DNA of 64,000 nucleotides, taken from positions 62,001-126,000 of the forward strand of contig NZ_BAZR01000008.1 of assembly GCF_001315105.1 (NCBI RefSeq). Direction: 5' to 3'. The notes below the pieces were generated by a model. The model worked only from the letters and a program-made list of their open reading frames with translations. It ran no database searches and was not told where the DNA came from. This document shows positions 1 through 7,914 of this stretch, piece after piece. Each line of letters opens with the position of its first letter. Positions within the stretch are counted from its first letter, which is position 1. The position numbers were made by a program, and so were the translations under genes. This DNA comes from Paenibacillus sp. JCM 10914 (GTDB taxonomy: Bacteria > Bacillota > Bacilli > Paenibacillales > Paenibacillaceae).

Positions 1-223
1 AGGAGCGCATGGCAGGATCTTGTTGAAGCGCGGACAGGGTCGTTAGACCCTGATCTACGAGCTGTTTATTCGTATAAAGGTGGTGGATATGCTTATGGCA
101 TGGCATACAGAGCAGGGCTGTGGGTAGGTTAGCCCCGCCATACTCCTTGGGGGTAAGATGGTGAATCGTCGTCTTCACTCCAGACCTGCCGCAGCACTCG
201 CATCGATCATTGTAGCGGTCCAT
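1..223 (-). CDS. HNH-type small nuclease-like protein (3' end outside window)
   Basis: The minus-strand frame starts at ATG 221-223 and runs off the left edge, leaving about 74 residues. Visible are a CECCG pair near residue 10, an IHHLTPKEYGG stretch near residue 20 and CMPCHKHIH near residue 43. This is the layout of the zinc-binding HNH fold found in small HNH endonuclease-like proteins. A ribosome site AAAGGAG lies 8 bases upstream and overlaps the stop codon of lipL, so the two genes are probably co-transcribed and coupled. The real substrate is unknown; many small HNH proteins of Bacillota have no tested activity. The missing C-terminus prevents checking the last metal ligands. Confidence 0.7.
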   Translation of the reverse strand, partial: MDRYNDRCECCGRSGVKTTIHHLTPKEYGGANLPTALLCMPCHKHIHHLYTNKQLVDQGLTTLSALQQDPAMRS

Positions 224-237
224 CGCATCATCTCCTT

Positions 238-1083
238 TTATTTATACCGATTTCGCATTTTCTCAGACATGGCATGAATATCTTCGGCATCTGGCATGAC
301 AAAACTCGAGGACGCCTCGATTAAGTCTCTGCCTGACTGCCAACGGCGTACGGTTTCTTTTACAGCGGTAATGAACGACTGCACTGCGGCTTGGCCGCTG
401 CCGATATTTGTCAGCTCCTCGAGACTGGCGGTGCTTGAGTCTTCCACGACCGGGTAAAATTTCGGATCTGCGCTCACCGCTGCGACATCATAGAAGGAAC
501 GAACCAGGCGTGCACGTTCGCTGCCTGAACCATTCGCTATGACAAAGGCCTGTACAATAAAAGCGTGACGCTGCCTGCGCTGGGCAATTCCGCAGAATTT
601 CAGTCCGCCAATGCTTAAGTCAAAGGTGCCGGGGCAGAAGGCTCCCGCAATCTCACCGCTATCCACAGTTTGTCCGGTACCGCGAAGCGCCTCACGAATT
701 AGCGCAACCATGATTTCAAAGTCTTGATGGAAGTCGGGCACGGGTCCGCTTGAGGCGAACGGGAGGATCAGGGACAGGTTCACCACGCCTGAATCAAGTG
801 GGACCGCAGCTCCTCCTGAATGCCGAACGGCCGTATCATAACCGAGAGTGTGGAGCAGTGCCTCGGCCTTGGGCGTGTACGGCAGACGACTGTCGCGCGA
901 ACCCATGACAAGTGCCCGCGGATGGCGCCATATATGGCAAATGGCGGGGCCGCCATTACCGGTCAATGTACACATTAACTCATCCAGCGCAAAAGGATGC
1001 AGCACGTCCTGAGGGCTAAGATCAGCTGATCGGTCCAGCACTAGAAGGGATTGATGTTCAGGTAGAGATTCCAAGGGATTCAC
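238..1083 (-). CDS. lipL: Octanoyl-[GcvH]:protein N-octanoyltransferase LipL
   Basis: This 281-residue protein has the BPL/LplA/LipB fold. In Bacillus, LipL moves the octanoyl group from GcvH to the E2 subunits of 2-oxoacid dehydrogenases during lipoate assembly in the cytoplasm. The sequence shows R-H-S-G-G-A-A near residue 88 and AGAFCPGTFDLSIGGLK around residues 146-162. Cys150 sits exactly where the LipL acyl-thioester cysteine is known, and the length equals that of B. subtilis LipL. The start is GTG at 1083, ten bases behind AGGAGG. The HNH gene follows immediately. LipM and LplJ are alternatives, but the Cys150 context favours LipL. Confidence 0.88.
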   Translation of the reverse strand: MNPLESLPEHQSLLVLDRSADLSPQDVLHPFALDELMCTLTGNGGPAICHIWRHPRALVMGSRDSRLPYTPKAEALLHTLGYDTAVRHSGGAAVPLDSGVVNLSLILPFASSGPVPDFHQDFEIMVALIREALRGTGQTVDSGEIAGAFCPGTFDLSIGGLKFCGIAQRRQRHAFIVQAFVIANGSGSERARLVRSFYDVAAVSADPKFYPVVEDSSTASLEELTNIGSGQAAVQSFITAVKETVRRWQSGRDLIEASSSFVMPDAEDIHAMSEKMRNRYK

Positions 1084-1207
1084 GCGTCATGCGCCTCCTC
1101 ATAAGTCGATATAAACATAGGAAGTTAAATTAGGAAATGCTGAGAACAGCATATCATAAAATTACCCTTCCAGCGGTACGAGTCCTAAGGAGACCTAGGA
1201 TGTTTCG

Positions 1208-1237
1208 TTGACAATACAATCATTTCTCTCATATAAT
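1208..1237 (+). promoter_or_regulatory. Sigma-A promoter of cysK
   Basis: TTGACA at 1208-1213 and TATAAT at 1232-1237 are separated by 18 bases. Both hexamers are full consensus. The TTG of the -35 box also opens a longer in-frame reading of cysK, but that start is not real because it lies inside the promoter. Confidence 0.85.
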
Positions 1238-1306
1238 CCGAGTAAGTTTATTGTCTTTATTAGAAATATTGGGTGGAGTATCATTTCACTTCTTAAGGAG
1301 AACAGC

Positions 1307-2221
1307 ATGAAAATATATAATAGCGTGGTTGATATAATCGGTCAGACGCCGATGGTGAAGCTTCAGCGGCTTACGCTCTCAGGTTCGGCTGACGTATATG
1401 TGAAGCTGGAGAAATTCAATCCTTCCGGGAGTGTAAAGGATCGGGCAGCCTACAATCTGGTCCATACCGCGGAGGAGCAGGGATTGCTTCAACCGGGAGG
1501 TACTATCATAGAGCCGACCAGCGGAAATACCGGAATTGGCCTGGCAATGATCGCCGCCGCGAAGGGCTACCGGGCCATCCTGATCATGCCGGATAATATG
1601 TCCAAGGAACGGATTAACATCTTGAAGGCTTATGGGGCGGAGGTCGTCCTGACACCGAGCAGTGAACGCATGCCGGGCTCGATTGCCAAAGCGCTTGAAC
1701 TCCGGGAACAAATCCCCGGCAGCTTCATTCCGCAGCAGTTCGAGAATGCGGCCAACCCGGACATTCATCGGATGACGACGGCACCGGAAATATTGGAGCA
1801 GATGGAAGGGCGGCTGGATGCCTTTGTTGCGACGGCAGGAACGGGCGGCACCGTAACCGGCACAGGGGAGCAATTGCGGATGTCTCTGCCGAGCCTGCAT
1901 ATCGCGGTGGTTGAGCCGAAGGGCTCACCCGTGCTCTCCGGCGGGCAACCGGGTCCGCACAAGCTGGTTGGGACAAGCCCGGGTTTTGTGCCGCAGATTC
2001 TAAATACAGGCGTGTATGATGAAATCATACAGATCGCGGATGAGGATGCGCTGCAAACCGTCCGGGATATGGCGCGCATGGAAGGGATTCTGGTAGGTCC
2101 ATCTTCCGGAGCCTTGGTATTCGCGGCACTGCGCGTAGCCGAGCGATTCGGTGAAGGAAAGCGGGTCGTCTGTATAGCTCCGGATACGGGTGAGCGGTAT
2201 CTTAGCATGGATATTTTCTAG
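1307..2221 (+). CDS. cysK: Cysteine synthase (O-acetylserine sulfhydrylase)
   Basis: The 304-residue PLP enzyme makes L-cysteine from O-acetyl-L-serine and sulfide in the cytoplasm. It carries the Schiff-base lysine in NPSGSVKDRAA (Lys44), the substrate loop TSGNTGIGLA near residue 68, the phosphate loop GTGGTVTGTGE near residue 177, and the C-terminal GPSSGA. The start is ATG 1307, behind TCTTAAGGAG. The frame is open upstream, but the earlier TTG is the promoter -35 box. The gene stands alone, with its own consensus promoter and a terminator directly after the stop. Nothing visible in the leader looks like an S-box or T-box. CysM-type paralogues are an alternative. Confidence 0.92.
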   Translation: MKIYNSVVDIIGQTPMVKLQRLTLSGSADVYVKLEKFNPSGSVKDRAAYNLVHTAEEQGLLQPGGTIIEPTSGNTGIGLAMIAAAKGYRAILIMPDNMSKERINILKAYGAEVVLTPSSERMPGSIAKALELREQIPGSFIPQQFENAANPDIHRMTTAPEILEQMEGRLDAFVATAGTGGTVTGTGEQLRMSLPSLHIAVVEPKGSPVLSGGQPGPHKLVGTSPGFVPQILNTGVYDEIIQIADEDALQTVRDMARMEGILVGPSSGALVFAALRVAERFGEGKRVVCIAPDTGERYLSMDIF

Positions 2222-2226
2222 CAGGG

Positions 2227-2261
2227 AAGAGGACCTCCGCATCATCAGGAGGTCCTCTTTT
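2227..2261 (+). terminator. Intrinsic terminator after cysK
   Basis: AAGAGGACCTCC at 2227-2238 pairs with GGAGGTCCTCTT at 2248-2259 across a 9-base loop, followed by T residues. The convergent kinase gene ends inside the loop. Confidence 0.85.
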
Positions 2262-2808
2262 GCTGTCGTACAGGCAGGTGCTGATTCTGATTCCACAGCT
2301 CCAGTTGCTCTTTTAGCTGGGTGTCATTGTTCACTATCAGCACTTTACCCGGATAACCTGCCAGCGTGCATTGAATCTGCTGCTTGCCTTCCCGCTGAAA
2401 GGTTTCGTTCCATTGAAACATTTTGCGGAACATAGCGAAGGTGGGTTTGTAATGTGCCTGCTCGATGCCCAGTCGCTGTTTCATAAACCTTGTGATGATC
2501 CGGTAGACCCTGGTCGCGTAAGACGGATTCAGAAAAATGATGAGATCAGCATGCTGCAAACTCGGGCTCACCCACTTCAGATGAGCGCCTTCGATGATCC
2601 AGCGCTCCGACTCTATGATGCCCAGCAGCAGTCGATCCCGGTCCGCTTCGCTTCGCCGGATATCATCCGGTTCGGCTCGCTGCCATACCACATTGTCGAG
2701 CTCGTAATAAGGGATGTCATGCCGAGTTGAGAGCGTCCGGGCGAGCGTCGTCTTGCCGCTGCCGACCGAGCCGATAATATGGATACGCTTCGGCACTGAA
2801 GTATTCAT
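2245..2808 (-). CDS. P-loop kinase-like protein (FlaR/topology-modulation type)
   Basis: A protein of about 187 residues with a Walker A loop IIGSVGSGKTTLA near the N-terminus. It also has the DNVVW segment and the WIIEG...LKW pattern typical of the AAA-type small kinases annotated as topology modulation protein or FlaR-like adenylate-kinase relatives. The LID-like segment RIITRFMKQR is visible mid-protein. The natural substrate is not known. I chose ATG 2808, which sits behind GGTGATC. An in-frame GTG three codons earlier (2817) is possible. Convergent with cysK. Confidence 0.7.
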   Translation of the reverse strand: MNTSVPKRIHIIGSVGSGKTTLARTLSTRHDIPYYELDNVVWQRAEPDDIRRSEADRDRLLLGIIESERWIIEGAHLKWVSPSLQHADLIIFLNPSYATRVYRIITRFMKQRLGIEQAHYKPTFAMFRKMFQWNETFQREGKQQIQCTLAGYPGKVLIVNNDTQLKEQLELWNQNQHLPVRQQKRTS

Positions 2809-2881
2809 GGAGATCACCGCATTCGATTAGAGATTGTAGCTAACCATTTCGGCAATGATACGGGGATCTCCTGTCTATACT

Positions 2882-4036
2882 TTAATCGTTTCGCAGCTTC
2901 TTGAAGAATGCCGCGATTTGTGCGGCAATTGATGCGGGCTGTTCTGCGGCAATAAAATGTCCACCAGACCGCATATCCTCCCAGTAAATCACGTTCGGAA
3001 ATAATCGTTCCACGTATTCCCTCGGCGGACGCTCGTTCCGTTGCGCATTTAAGGTGACCCCGTGCGGTACAGGCGAGGCTTCGCCGGGTCCCGGCCATCT
3101 CGTATGCGCGCCTTCATAATAATAGCGGTTTGAGGCATTGATGCTCTGGGTTAACCAATAGATGGAGACGTTGGCTATGAGCAGCTCTTTGCTGAAATGC
3201 CGCCATACACGATCGTCGTCGGGAGATGTCCAGTAGTGCCATTTCTCCAGAATGAACGCAGCCAGCGCCACAGGGGAATCATGCAGGCCATAGGCTGCCG
3301 TTTGCGGTCTTGTGCCTAGAATATGGGCATAGCCTCCTTCTTCGCGGTACCATTGCTTCTGATAATCGAGAAACGCGATCTCCTCATCTGAAAGCTTGGA
3401 AGTCGGATCCACGTAAGGGCTCGGATTGCCGGGGGAGGTGGTATGATAACCGATGAACCGCTCGGGATGGTCCAGACACATGAGTCCGAGAATGCTGGCG
3501 CCGATATCATATCCGTGGGCACCGAATCGTTCATAACCAAGCTCCGTCATTAATTTCATGAGCAGTTCCCCTGCTTGCCGATCCTCGAACCCAGAACGCA
3601 AGGGAATGCCCGAGAAACCGTGACCCGGTAGGGAAGGGATGATGAGGTCGAAGGAAACTTCCGCACTGCCGCCTGATGGCCCAGGATTTGTAAGGTAGGG
3701 GATCAATTCTAACATTTCATAGAAGGTGCTAGGCCAACCGTGAGCGATGAGGAGCGGGATGGGGTTCTTGCCGCTGCTCTTCACATGGATGAAATGAATG
3801 TCCATGCCATCGATTTCAGTGATGTAGTTGGGGTAGGCCTGCATAGAACGCTCGAAGGCTCCCCAATCAAATTCATGCCTCCAGTAGGTCATCATCTCTC
3901 TCATGAAATCCAGTGGAATTCCATAATCCCAACGTCCGCCCGGAATTTCGTCAGGCCACCGGGTCATGTCCAGGCGTTGGTATAGGTCATCAATGGCAGC
4001 AGGTTCAATTTGAAAAGAAAAGGGTCTGAGCTTCAT
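2882..4036 (-). CDS. Epoxide hydrolase (EHN N-terminal domain, alpha/beta hydrolase)
   Basis: The 384-residue protein begins with the epoxide-hydrolase N-terminal segment (LRPFSFQIEPAAIDDLYQRL) that caps this subfamily. An alpha/beta-hydrolase core follows, with the oxyanion HGWPST near residue 99. The nucleophile Asp177 is in the elbow AHGYDIGAS, and the catalytic His is in SGGHFIAAEQP near residue 360. Such enzymes hydrolyse epoxides to diols through an aspartyl ester; the physiological substrate is unknown here. The start ATG 4036 has AGAGGTGA seven bases upstream. It diverges from the CGNR gene and shares its promoter region. Confidence 0.85.
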   Translation of the reverse strand: MKLRPFSFQIEPAAIDDLYQRLDMTRWPDEIPGGRWDYGIPLDFMREMMTYWRHEFDWGAFERSMQAYPNYITEIDGMDIHFIHVKSSGKNPIPLLIAHGWPSTFYEMLELIPYLTNPGPSGGSAEVSFDLIIPSLPGHGFSGIPLRSGFEDRQAGELLMKLMTELGYERFGAHGYDIGASILGLMCLDHPERFIGYHTTSPGNPSPYVDPTSKLSDEEIAFLDYQKQWYREEGGYAHILGTRPQTAAYGLHDSPVALAAFILEKWHYWTSPDDDRVWRHFSKELLIANVSIYWLTQSINASNRYYYEGAHTRWPGPGEASPVPHGVTLNAQRNERPPREYVERLFPNVIYWEDMRSGGHFIAAEQPASIAAQIAAFFKKLRND

Positions 4037-4152
4037 TTACTTCACCTCTTAGGAAGAATGGAGTCTGGTATACTGATAACAATAAGTAGGCGGTTGATAA
4101 AATAACTTATTAAGGGTACTTGAATCATGATAATGACCATTAAAACAATATA

Positions 4153-4193
4153 ACTGGTTAGTTAACCGATAAATACACTTTACTGGTTTGTTA
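4153..4193 (+). repeat. Pair of 12-bp direct repeats upstream of the CGNR gene
   Basis: ACTGGTTAGTTA (4153-4164) and ACTGGTTTGTTA (4182-4193) differ at one base and are 29 bases apart start to start. They lie between the divergent epoxide hydrolase and CGNR regulator genes, so they are good candidates for operator half-sites of a local regulator. This is inference from position and similarity only. Confidence 0.5.
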
Positions 4194-4222
4194 TGGAAAG
4201 ATCAATAGGAGGTTTGTTTGTT

Positions 4223-4773
4223 GTGGGAACCGAATTGGAGCAACTGGAAATCATCGCAGATTTATCAACACCCATGATAGACGGATGCGATATGAAGGGG
4301 ATTCGGGCGTGGAGCTGCTTACGGACGCAGATGGTCTGCGATCGTGGCTATTGAGATATAACTTTATTCATGACCGGGACAACGTGTCCGACGAGGACCT
4401 GGTCCTGGCCCGAGAACTGCGCAGCAGCTTAAGAGCAGCCATTAATCATAATCCGCATGACCATCACGACGGTTTCCAGTCGATGAATCGTGCCGCGGGC
4501 CAGTTCCGGTTTTTTTATCGTTTTGGTGAAGCGACCGATGTGATAGAATCCGTCGATGTGCAGGGAAAGGGAGGCATTGCACGGCTGTTGATTCTGGTCT
4601 TCCGACTTCGTGAAAATCATTTGTGGGACCGCTTGAGAGTGTGCATGGCGGCGGATTGCCAGTGGGTGTTTGTCGACCGCTCCCGGCCGGGAACCGGTAA
4701 ATGGTGCTCGATGAAAGCCTGCGGCAATCGTGCGAAGAATAAGACGTACAGGGAACGAGCCAAGTCTGGATGA
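4223..4773 (+). CDS. CGNR zinc-finger transcriptional regulator (frameshifted near 4261)
   Basis: The C-terminal part shows the CGNR zinc finger: CMAADCQWVFVD, then WCSMKACGNR and a basic tail. This is the DNA-binding end of the CGNR family. The family N-terminal motif (DFINTHDRR...) appears at 4261 onward, but its in-frame upstream codons lack a start. A GTG at 4223 with AGGAGG ten bases upstream reads VGTELEQLEIIAD in the neighbouring frame. One extra T in the run at 4261-4263 joins the two and gives 183 residues, normal for the family. As it stands the gene is broken; a read error is likely. It probably controls itself and the divergent hydrolase. Confidence 0.75.
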
Positions 4774-4870
4774 ATTATCTACTAAACCCCTTTTTTTCAT
4801 GGAACCGGATCATCTAAACAGGAATAGACGATCCGATAGCGAAATGGTTGTTACTTAATTTAGTATGAGC

Positions 4871-4898
4871 TGTCGACTTGGTAATTCTCTATTCGTTG
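4871..4898 (+). promoter_or_regulatory. ECF42-type promoter, copy 1 (YCII/sigma operon)
   Basis: TGTCGA at 4871-4876 and CGTTG at 4894-4898 are separated by 17 bases. This matches the -35 TGTCGA and the CG-rich -10 known for ECF42 sigma factors. The identical arrangement stands before the VOC gene (6700-6727). It implies autoregulation of the sigma gene. Confidence 0.72.
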
Positions 4899-4952
4899 TA
4901 TAAACATGGAATGGCGTGTAAGGACAATTCCGGTAACAGGAGGGGATGCAAC

Positions 4953-5384
4953 ATGAGATTTATGATGATTGTAAAGGCAACCGAGGATTCCGAGGCAGGC
5001 GTGCTGCCAAGCGCAGAGCAATTGGATGCGATGATGAGGTACAACATGGAGCTGGCCAGAGCAGGTGTGCTGCTTGCCGCGGATGGACTCCATCCAAGCT
5101 CAGATGCCATTCGGATTTCTTATCCGGAGCCCGGCGGCAAGGCGAAGATTACCGATGGTCCTTTTACGGAAGCGAAGGAATTGATTGCAGGGTATACCTT
5201 GATTGAAGTGAAGACGAGGGAAGAAGCGATTGAATGGGCCAAGCGCATGCCGGATCCTCATGGCTTCGGTGCTGGTCAGATCGAGCTCCGGCAGGTGTTT
5301 GAGCCCACAGACCTAACGCAAGATCCGGAAGCCCAGGCCAAACAATATGAAATGCGTGAACATATCCAAGGGCAGCATCCATAA
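4953..5384 (+). CDS. YCII-related (DGPF) protein, ECF42 partner
   Basis: The 143-residue protein starts at ATG 4953 behind AGGAGGGG. It shows the YCII/DGPF fold: MRFMMIVKA at the start, then KITDGPFTEAKELIAGY near residue 70 carrying the DGPF signature, and the WAKRMP segment. DGPF proteins are constant genomic partners of ECF42 sigma factors. Their biochemical role is unknown, with dehydratase-like or sensory roles suggested. Its TAA stop overlaps the sigma-factor ATG by one base, so translation is coupled. The gene lies directly behind an ECF42-type promoter. Confidence 0.85.
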   Translation: MRFMMIVKATEDSEAGVLPSAEQLDAMMRYNMELARAGVLLAADGLHPSSDAIRISYPEPGGKAKITDGPFTEAKELIAGYTLIEVKTREEAIEWAKRMPDPHGFGAGQIELRQVFEPTDLTQDPEAQAKQYEMREHIQGQHP

Positions 5385-6670
5385 TGTCAGCCGCAGATAC
5401 GCATCGCACGGTGGAGGCGATATGGAGAATCGAGTCTCCCAAGATTATTGGTTATCTTACCCGGATGGTACGCGATATTGGTCTCGCCGAGGATCTTGCA
5501 CAAGATGCGCTGATCGCTGCGCTGGAGCGATGGCCGACGGATGGAATACCGGATAATCCAGGAGGATGGCTGATGACCACTGCGAAGCGAAAAGCACTTG
5601 ACCTGCTGCGCCGCAATAAAGTGCGCGATCAGAAGTACGCGCTATTAGGGCGCGAACTGGATGTCCGGATGAATTCGGACATCGATGTGCCGGAGCCAGG
5701 GGAAGTGAATGACGATCTGCTGCGACTCATCTTTATGGCCTGTCATCCGGTTCTTTCGCCCGAAGCCCGCGTGGCGCTAACCCTCCGACTGCTGGGCGGA
5801 TTAACGACAGTGGAGATTGCCCGTGCCTATCTCGTGCCGGAGCCTACGATAGCGCAGCGGATCGTGCGTGCGAAGCGGACGCTGGCGGCAACGAAGGTTG
5901 CGTTTGAGATTCCGGAAGGGACGGAACTGAAGCCGAGACTGTCCTCGGTGCTTGAGGTCGTGTATCTCATGTTCAATGAAGGCTACGCAGCATCATCCGG
6001 CAGTCAGTGGATTCGGCCATTATTGTGTCAGGAAGCGCTGCGGATCGGGCGGGTGCTGGCAGAGATTGCGCCCCTGGAGCCGGAAGTGCACGGGTTGGTT
6101 GCGTTAATGGAATTTCAATCTTCCCGCTTCAAATCCCGCGTCAATGCGGGGGGTGAGCCTGTCTTGCTTATGGACCAGAATCGGGCATTATGGGATTATC
6201 TATTGATCCGCCGCGGATTTGCCGCTCTCGATCGAATCGAGCAACTGGGAGGTTTGACTGGACCTTATGCCCTTCAGGCCGCTATCTCCGCTTGTCATGC
6301 CGGAGCAGCCAGTGCCGCCGAGACGGATTGGATTCGAATCTCCGCGCTTTATGAAGCGTTAGCGCAGGTTTCCCCTTCGCCCATTGTGGAATTGAACCGG
6401 GCCGTTGCCCTCTCGATGGCATTTGGCCCGGAGATCGGGCTAGAGATCGTGGATGCTTTGCAATCGGCACCTGCCTTGAAAGGGTATCACCTTCTTCCAA
6501 GTGTAAGGGGAGATCTGCTGTTTAAGCTGGGACGGCTTGAAGAAGCCTGTACCGAGTTCAAACTGGCCGCATCGCAGACGGACAACCAGAGGGAACGAGA
6601 TCTGCTGCTGGGTCGGGCGGCCGCGTGTCTTCCAGATGAATCACGTGTTCAGCGGAAGAAAAGTACCTGA
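5384..6670 (+). CDS. ECF42-group RNA polymerase sigma factor with C-terminal TPR-like extension
   Basis: In this 428-residue protein, region sigma-2 lies at about 10-80 (DIGLAEDLAQDALIAALERWP, then WLMTTAKRKALDLLRR) and sigma-4 at about 120-170 (LRLLGGLTTVEIARAYLVPEPTIAQRIVRAKR). A long alpha-helical extension of over 200 residues with TPR-like repeats (VELNRAVALSMAFGPE, LPSVRGDLLFKLGRLEEA) follows, as expected for ECF42. The group has no classical anti-sigma factor; the extension is needed for activity in studied members. The gene overlaps the YCII gene by one base. The same promoter motif precedes this operon and the next, giving a likely local regulon. Confidence 0.88.
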   Translation: MSAADTHRTVEAIWRIESPKIIGYLTRMVRDIGLAEDLAQDALIAALERWPTDGIPDNPGGWLMTTAKRKALDLLRRNKVRDQKYALLGRELDVRMNSDIDVPEPGEVNDDLLRLIFMACHPVLSPEARVALTLRLLGGLTTVEIARAYLVPEPTIAQRIVRAKRTLAATKVAFEIPEGTELKPRLSSVLEVVYLMFNEGYAASSGSQWIRPLLCQEALRIGRVLAEIAPLEPEVHGLVALMEFQSSRFKSRVNAGGEPVLLMDQNRALWDYLLIRRGFAALDRIEQLGGLTGPYALQAAISACHAGAASAAETDWIRISALYEALAQVSPSPIVELNRAVALSMAFGPEIGLEIVDALQSAPALKGYHLLPSVRGDLLFKLGRLEEACTEFKLAASQTDNQRERDLLLGRAAACLPDESRVQRKKST

Positions 6671-6699
6671 AAACTTTTTTTAAGAAAAATTTGAAAAGC

Positions 6700-6727
6700 T
6701 GTCGATTTCGTCAAATCTCGTTCGTTG
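6700..6727 (+). promoter_or_regulatory. ECF42-type promoter, copy 2 (VOC/DUF1801 genes)
   Basis: TGTCGA at 6700-6705 and CGTTG at 6723-6727 have the same 17-base spacing as the copy at 4871-4898. The preceding GC is also shared, and both are followed by an A/T-rich ATAAAC element. Confidence 0.7.
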
Positions 6728-6767
6728 GTTAGATATAAACCAAAATTGAAGCGAGAGGAAGATGAAT

Positions 6768-7166
6768 ATGCAAGCACAAATCGTAACTTTTATTATTTCG
6801 GAGGATGCAAGAGGTCAGGCGGATTTTTACATACAAGCGCTTGGTGGAGAGATCGGCTTATTGAACACGTTCGAGAATATGCCTGGAATACCGGAGGCGC
6901 ATCAACATAAAGTCATGCACATGTCGTTAACGATAGGCGGCGGCAACAAGCTGATTCTGACCGATGCTTTTCAGGAAACCGCCAAGAGTACGAATATGGG
7001 GTTGGCTATAACGTTCGAGCGTGAGGAGGATGCACGTGCGGCCTATAGTCATCTTGGCAACGGGGGGACGGAGAAATATCCTTTTGCCCTGCAGCCATGG
7101 GGAGCATATTACGGAGAAGTGGTTGACCGGTATGGGATGACTTGGCAGCTGGTTTATCAAGGATAA
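6768..7166 (+). CDS. VOC-family (PhnB/glyoxalase-like) protein
   Basis: A protein of 132 residues with the PhnB-type vicinal-oxygen-chelate fold. It starts QIVTFIISEDARGQADFYIQ, has H-K-V-M-H-M-S-L in the middle, and ends with the typical W-G-A-Y-Y-G-E-V-V-D-R-Y-G-M-T-W-Q-L. The substrate cannot be read from sequence. I prefer ATG 6768, eight bases after AGAGGA; ATG 6762 is only two bases from it. The gene follows an ECF42-type promoter, which fits the known habit of ECF42 sigma factors to control small VOC/YCII-type proteins. DUF1801 follows after 66 bases. Confidence 0.78.
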   Translation: MQAQIVTFIISEDARGQADFYIQALGGEIGLLNTFENMPGIPEAHQHKVMHMSLTIGGGNKLILTDAFQETAKSTNMGLAITFEREEDARAAYSHLGNGGTEKYPFALQPWGAYYGEVVDRYGMTWQLVYQG

Positions 7167-7232
7167 CCCGTGATACATGTAATTTGATCCAAGTGGGATG
7201 CGATACTTACGATACGAAAGGGAGTAAATAAG

Positions 7233-7574
7233 ATGAGCCAAGAAGTGACGGATTACATTGCGGCAGTGAGTGATTCCTGGAAGGTCGAGGTTAGCGAGCA
7301 GCTTCGGGAGCTTGTGCACAGCACGATCCCGGAAGTAACGGAACGGCTTCAATATAAAAAACCTCATTTCCTGAAGAACGGAAAATATGCCGCGGTGATC
7401 AGCATTGCGAAGAGTGCCGTGAGCTTTACGATATTCAATGCAGGTGGCCTGGATTGGCCGGAGTCGTTATTCGATGGACCGCCTGAACGAAAGACGATCA
7501 AAATAACCGCTGGGCAGCAGGTGGATTATGATGAGTTGGCATCTTTGTTAAAGCAGGCATCGGAAGGTTTGTAA
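7233..7574 (+). CDS. DUF1801 (YdhG-like) protein
   Basis: The 113-residue protein has the DUF1801 pattern: an N-terminal helical segment (VTDYIAAVSDSWKVEVSEQLRELV), IPEVTERLQYKKPHFLKNGKYAAVI around residues 30-55, and a C-terminal basic edge (ERKTIKITAG). The family is iron-chaperone-like in fold, but its function is not settled. The start ATG 7233 has AAAGGGAG upstream. It is probably co-transcribed with the VOC gene from the ECF42-type promoter and ends at a strong terminator. Confidence 0.75.
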   Translation: MSQEVTDYIAAVSDSWKVEVSEQLRELVHSTIPEVTERLQYKKPHFLKNGKYAAVISIAKSAVSFTIFNAGGLDWPESLFDGPPERKTIKITAGQQVDYDELASLLKQASEGL

Positions 7575-7582
7575 TCCATAAA

Positions 7583-7616
7583 CCGCGATCCATTTTTTTG
7601 GATCGCGGCATGTTTT
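7583..7616 (+). terminator. Intrinsic terminator after DUF1801
   Basis: CCGCGATCCA (7583-7592) pairs perfectly with TGGATCGCGG (7599-7608) around a T loop. A T-rich stretch follows. It separates two convergent units. Confidence 0.8.
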
Positions 7617-7746
7617 ATTTCTTGGTGCTGTGCTGTTTGCCTGGCAACTTGTCACTCGGCGTGCCTTTGCCATGATTTTCTTTGTTGTGGCGTGCCTTTT
7701 CGGCATTCTCGTTCATTTTTTCCACAAACTCATGCGTGCTGTCCAT
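7615..7746 (-). CDS. Small hydrophilic protein, DUF4023-like (43 aa)
   Basis: A short minus-strand frame encodes 43 residues: MDSTHEFVEKMNENAEKARH, then a Lys/Asn/His-rich tail with KGTPSDKLPGKQH. The start ATG (7744-7746) lies ten bases after AAAGGAG. The composition and the THEFVEK...PS.KLP.KQH pattern resemble the small DUF4023 proteins of Paenibacillus and Bacillus, which have no known function. Its high charge and lack of Cys and Trp also recall minor small acid-soluble spore proteins. Assignment is from memory of the family. Confidence 0.6.
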   Translation of the reverse strand: MDSTHEFVEKMNENAEKARHNKENHGKGTPSDKLPGKQHSTKK

Positions 7747-7814
7747 GTGATGTAAGCTCCTTTGCATCGGAATGTGCTTTCTTCTGTCCGGTCGCGCTTA
7801 ATATATCCATTTCA

Positions 7815-7858
7815 TGAAAAAAGATTCAGCTTCGGCTAACGCCTTCAGGCTGAATCTT
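7815..7858 (-). terminator. Intrinsic terminator of the minus-strand monooxygenase gene
   Basis: AAGATTCAGC (7821-7830) and GCTGAATCTT (7849-7858) are perfect complements. On the minus strand the stem is followed by a T run (the A run at 7816-7822). Confidence 0.8.
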
Positions 7859-7914
7859 GGATATGAAGCGGCACCTACGGGGCTCAGCGCTTTGCAGCGC
7901 CAAGCGTAAATCTA

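Noticed and set aside
1208..1306. N-terminal extension of cysK from TTG 1208
   Set aside because: The TTG is the -35 box of a consensus promoter; ATG 1307 has a clear ribosome site.
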